NCBI RefSeq assembly: GCF_000720455.1
Contig: NZ_JOAK01000063.1
Location: 1-8,694 of the forward strand
Direction of reading: 5' to 3'
Length of the DNA: 8,694 nucleotides
Origin: Streptomyces virginiae
Lineage (GTDB): Bacteria > Actinomycetota > Actinomycetes > Streptomycetales > Streptomycetaceae
In this document: piece after piece, positions 8,639-8,694 of the stretch
Numbering within the stretch: position 1 is the first letter of the stretch
Layout of the letters: every line of letters begins with the position of its first letter
The notes under the pieces: generated by a model
Databases searched by the model: none
The model's input: only the letters and a program-made list of their open reading frames with translations
What the model was told of the DNA's origin: nothing
Program-made: the position numbers and the translations under genes

Positions 8639-8694
8639 AAGGGTGTTGCAGAAGGTCCGTCTCGGGCAGGGCTGAGTGGGCCGTTGACCTGCTG
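8639..8694. other. Non-coding tail, possibly the start of an insertion sequence
   Basis: No coding frame can be supported in these 56 nt. The sequence AGGGTGTTGCAGAAGG (8640-8655) has the look of terminal repeats of streptomycete IS5-type elements and weakly resembles the nearby GAGTGTCCGCAAAGTAG. TTGACC (8684-8689) could be a -35, but its -10 would lie outside the window. The call is a resemblance only. Confidence 0.2.

Overview
This is chromosomal DNA from a high-GC actinobacterium, almost certainly a Streptomyces or close relative. The reasons are the extreme G/C bias at third codon positions, a GTG start for uvrA, a UvrA sequence of streptomycete type with a lysine/alanine tail, and a mycothiol-type maleylpyruvate isomerase-family gene. 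From memory (not searched), this set of genes belongs to the conserved uvrA-uvrB neighbourhood of Streptomyces chromosomes, so most of the window is core rather than accessory DNA.

Layout, left to right. (1) 1-1229 (+): the 3' part of a large gene whose visible product has a Pro/Arg-rich linker, a helical segment and a degenerate FtsK-like domain without a Walker A motif. (2) 1230-1468: a candidate promoter, then a clear yybP-ykoY manganese riboswitch. Its P1 3' strand is perfectly complementary to the terC Shine-Dalgarno, so a translational switch can be read directly from the sequence. (3) 1469-2452 (+): terC, an integral-membrane TerC-family protein, probably a Mn2+ exporter. (4) A strong hairpin at 2483-2511 between the convergent terC and MFS genes. 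(5) Three minus-strand genes read away from uvrA: a maleylpyruvate isomerase/DinB-fold protein (4680-5369), a glyoxalase II-like metallo-beta-lactamase-fold hydrolase (4000-4656) and an MHS-type major facilitator transporter (2479-3900). The first two are 23 nt apart and probably co-transcribed. (6) A 186-nt divergent control region (5370-5555). (7) 5556-8552 (+): complete uvrA, the excinuclease ABC ATPase subunit. (8) 8550-8638: an imperfect palindrome with TA at both ends that begins inside the uvrA stop codon, best read as a miniature transposable element that may double as a terminator. The last 56 nt may be the start of another element.

How the parts relate. terC and its riboswitch form a self-contained metal-homeostasis unit: high Mn2+ should stabilise P1, free the ribosome binding site and raise export. 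uvrA supplies nucleotide excision repair; the divergent isomerase/hydrolase pair is plausibly thiol-dependent detoxification, which is inferred and not proven. I do not see a wholly new multi-gene system. The observations most worth a second look are the legible riboswitch switch, the element inserted in the uvrA stop codon, the histone-like UvrA tail and the P-loop-less FtsK-like protein.
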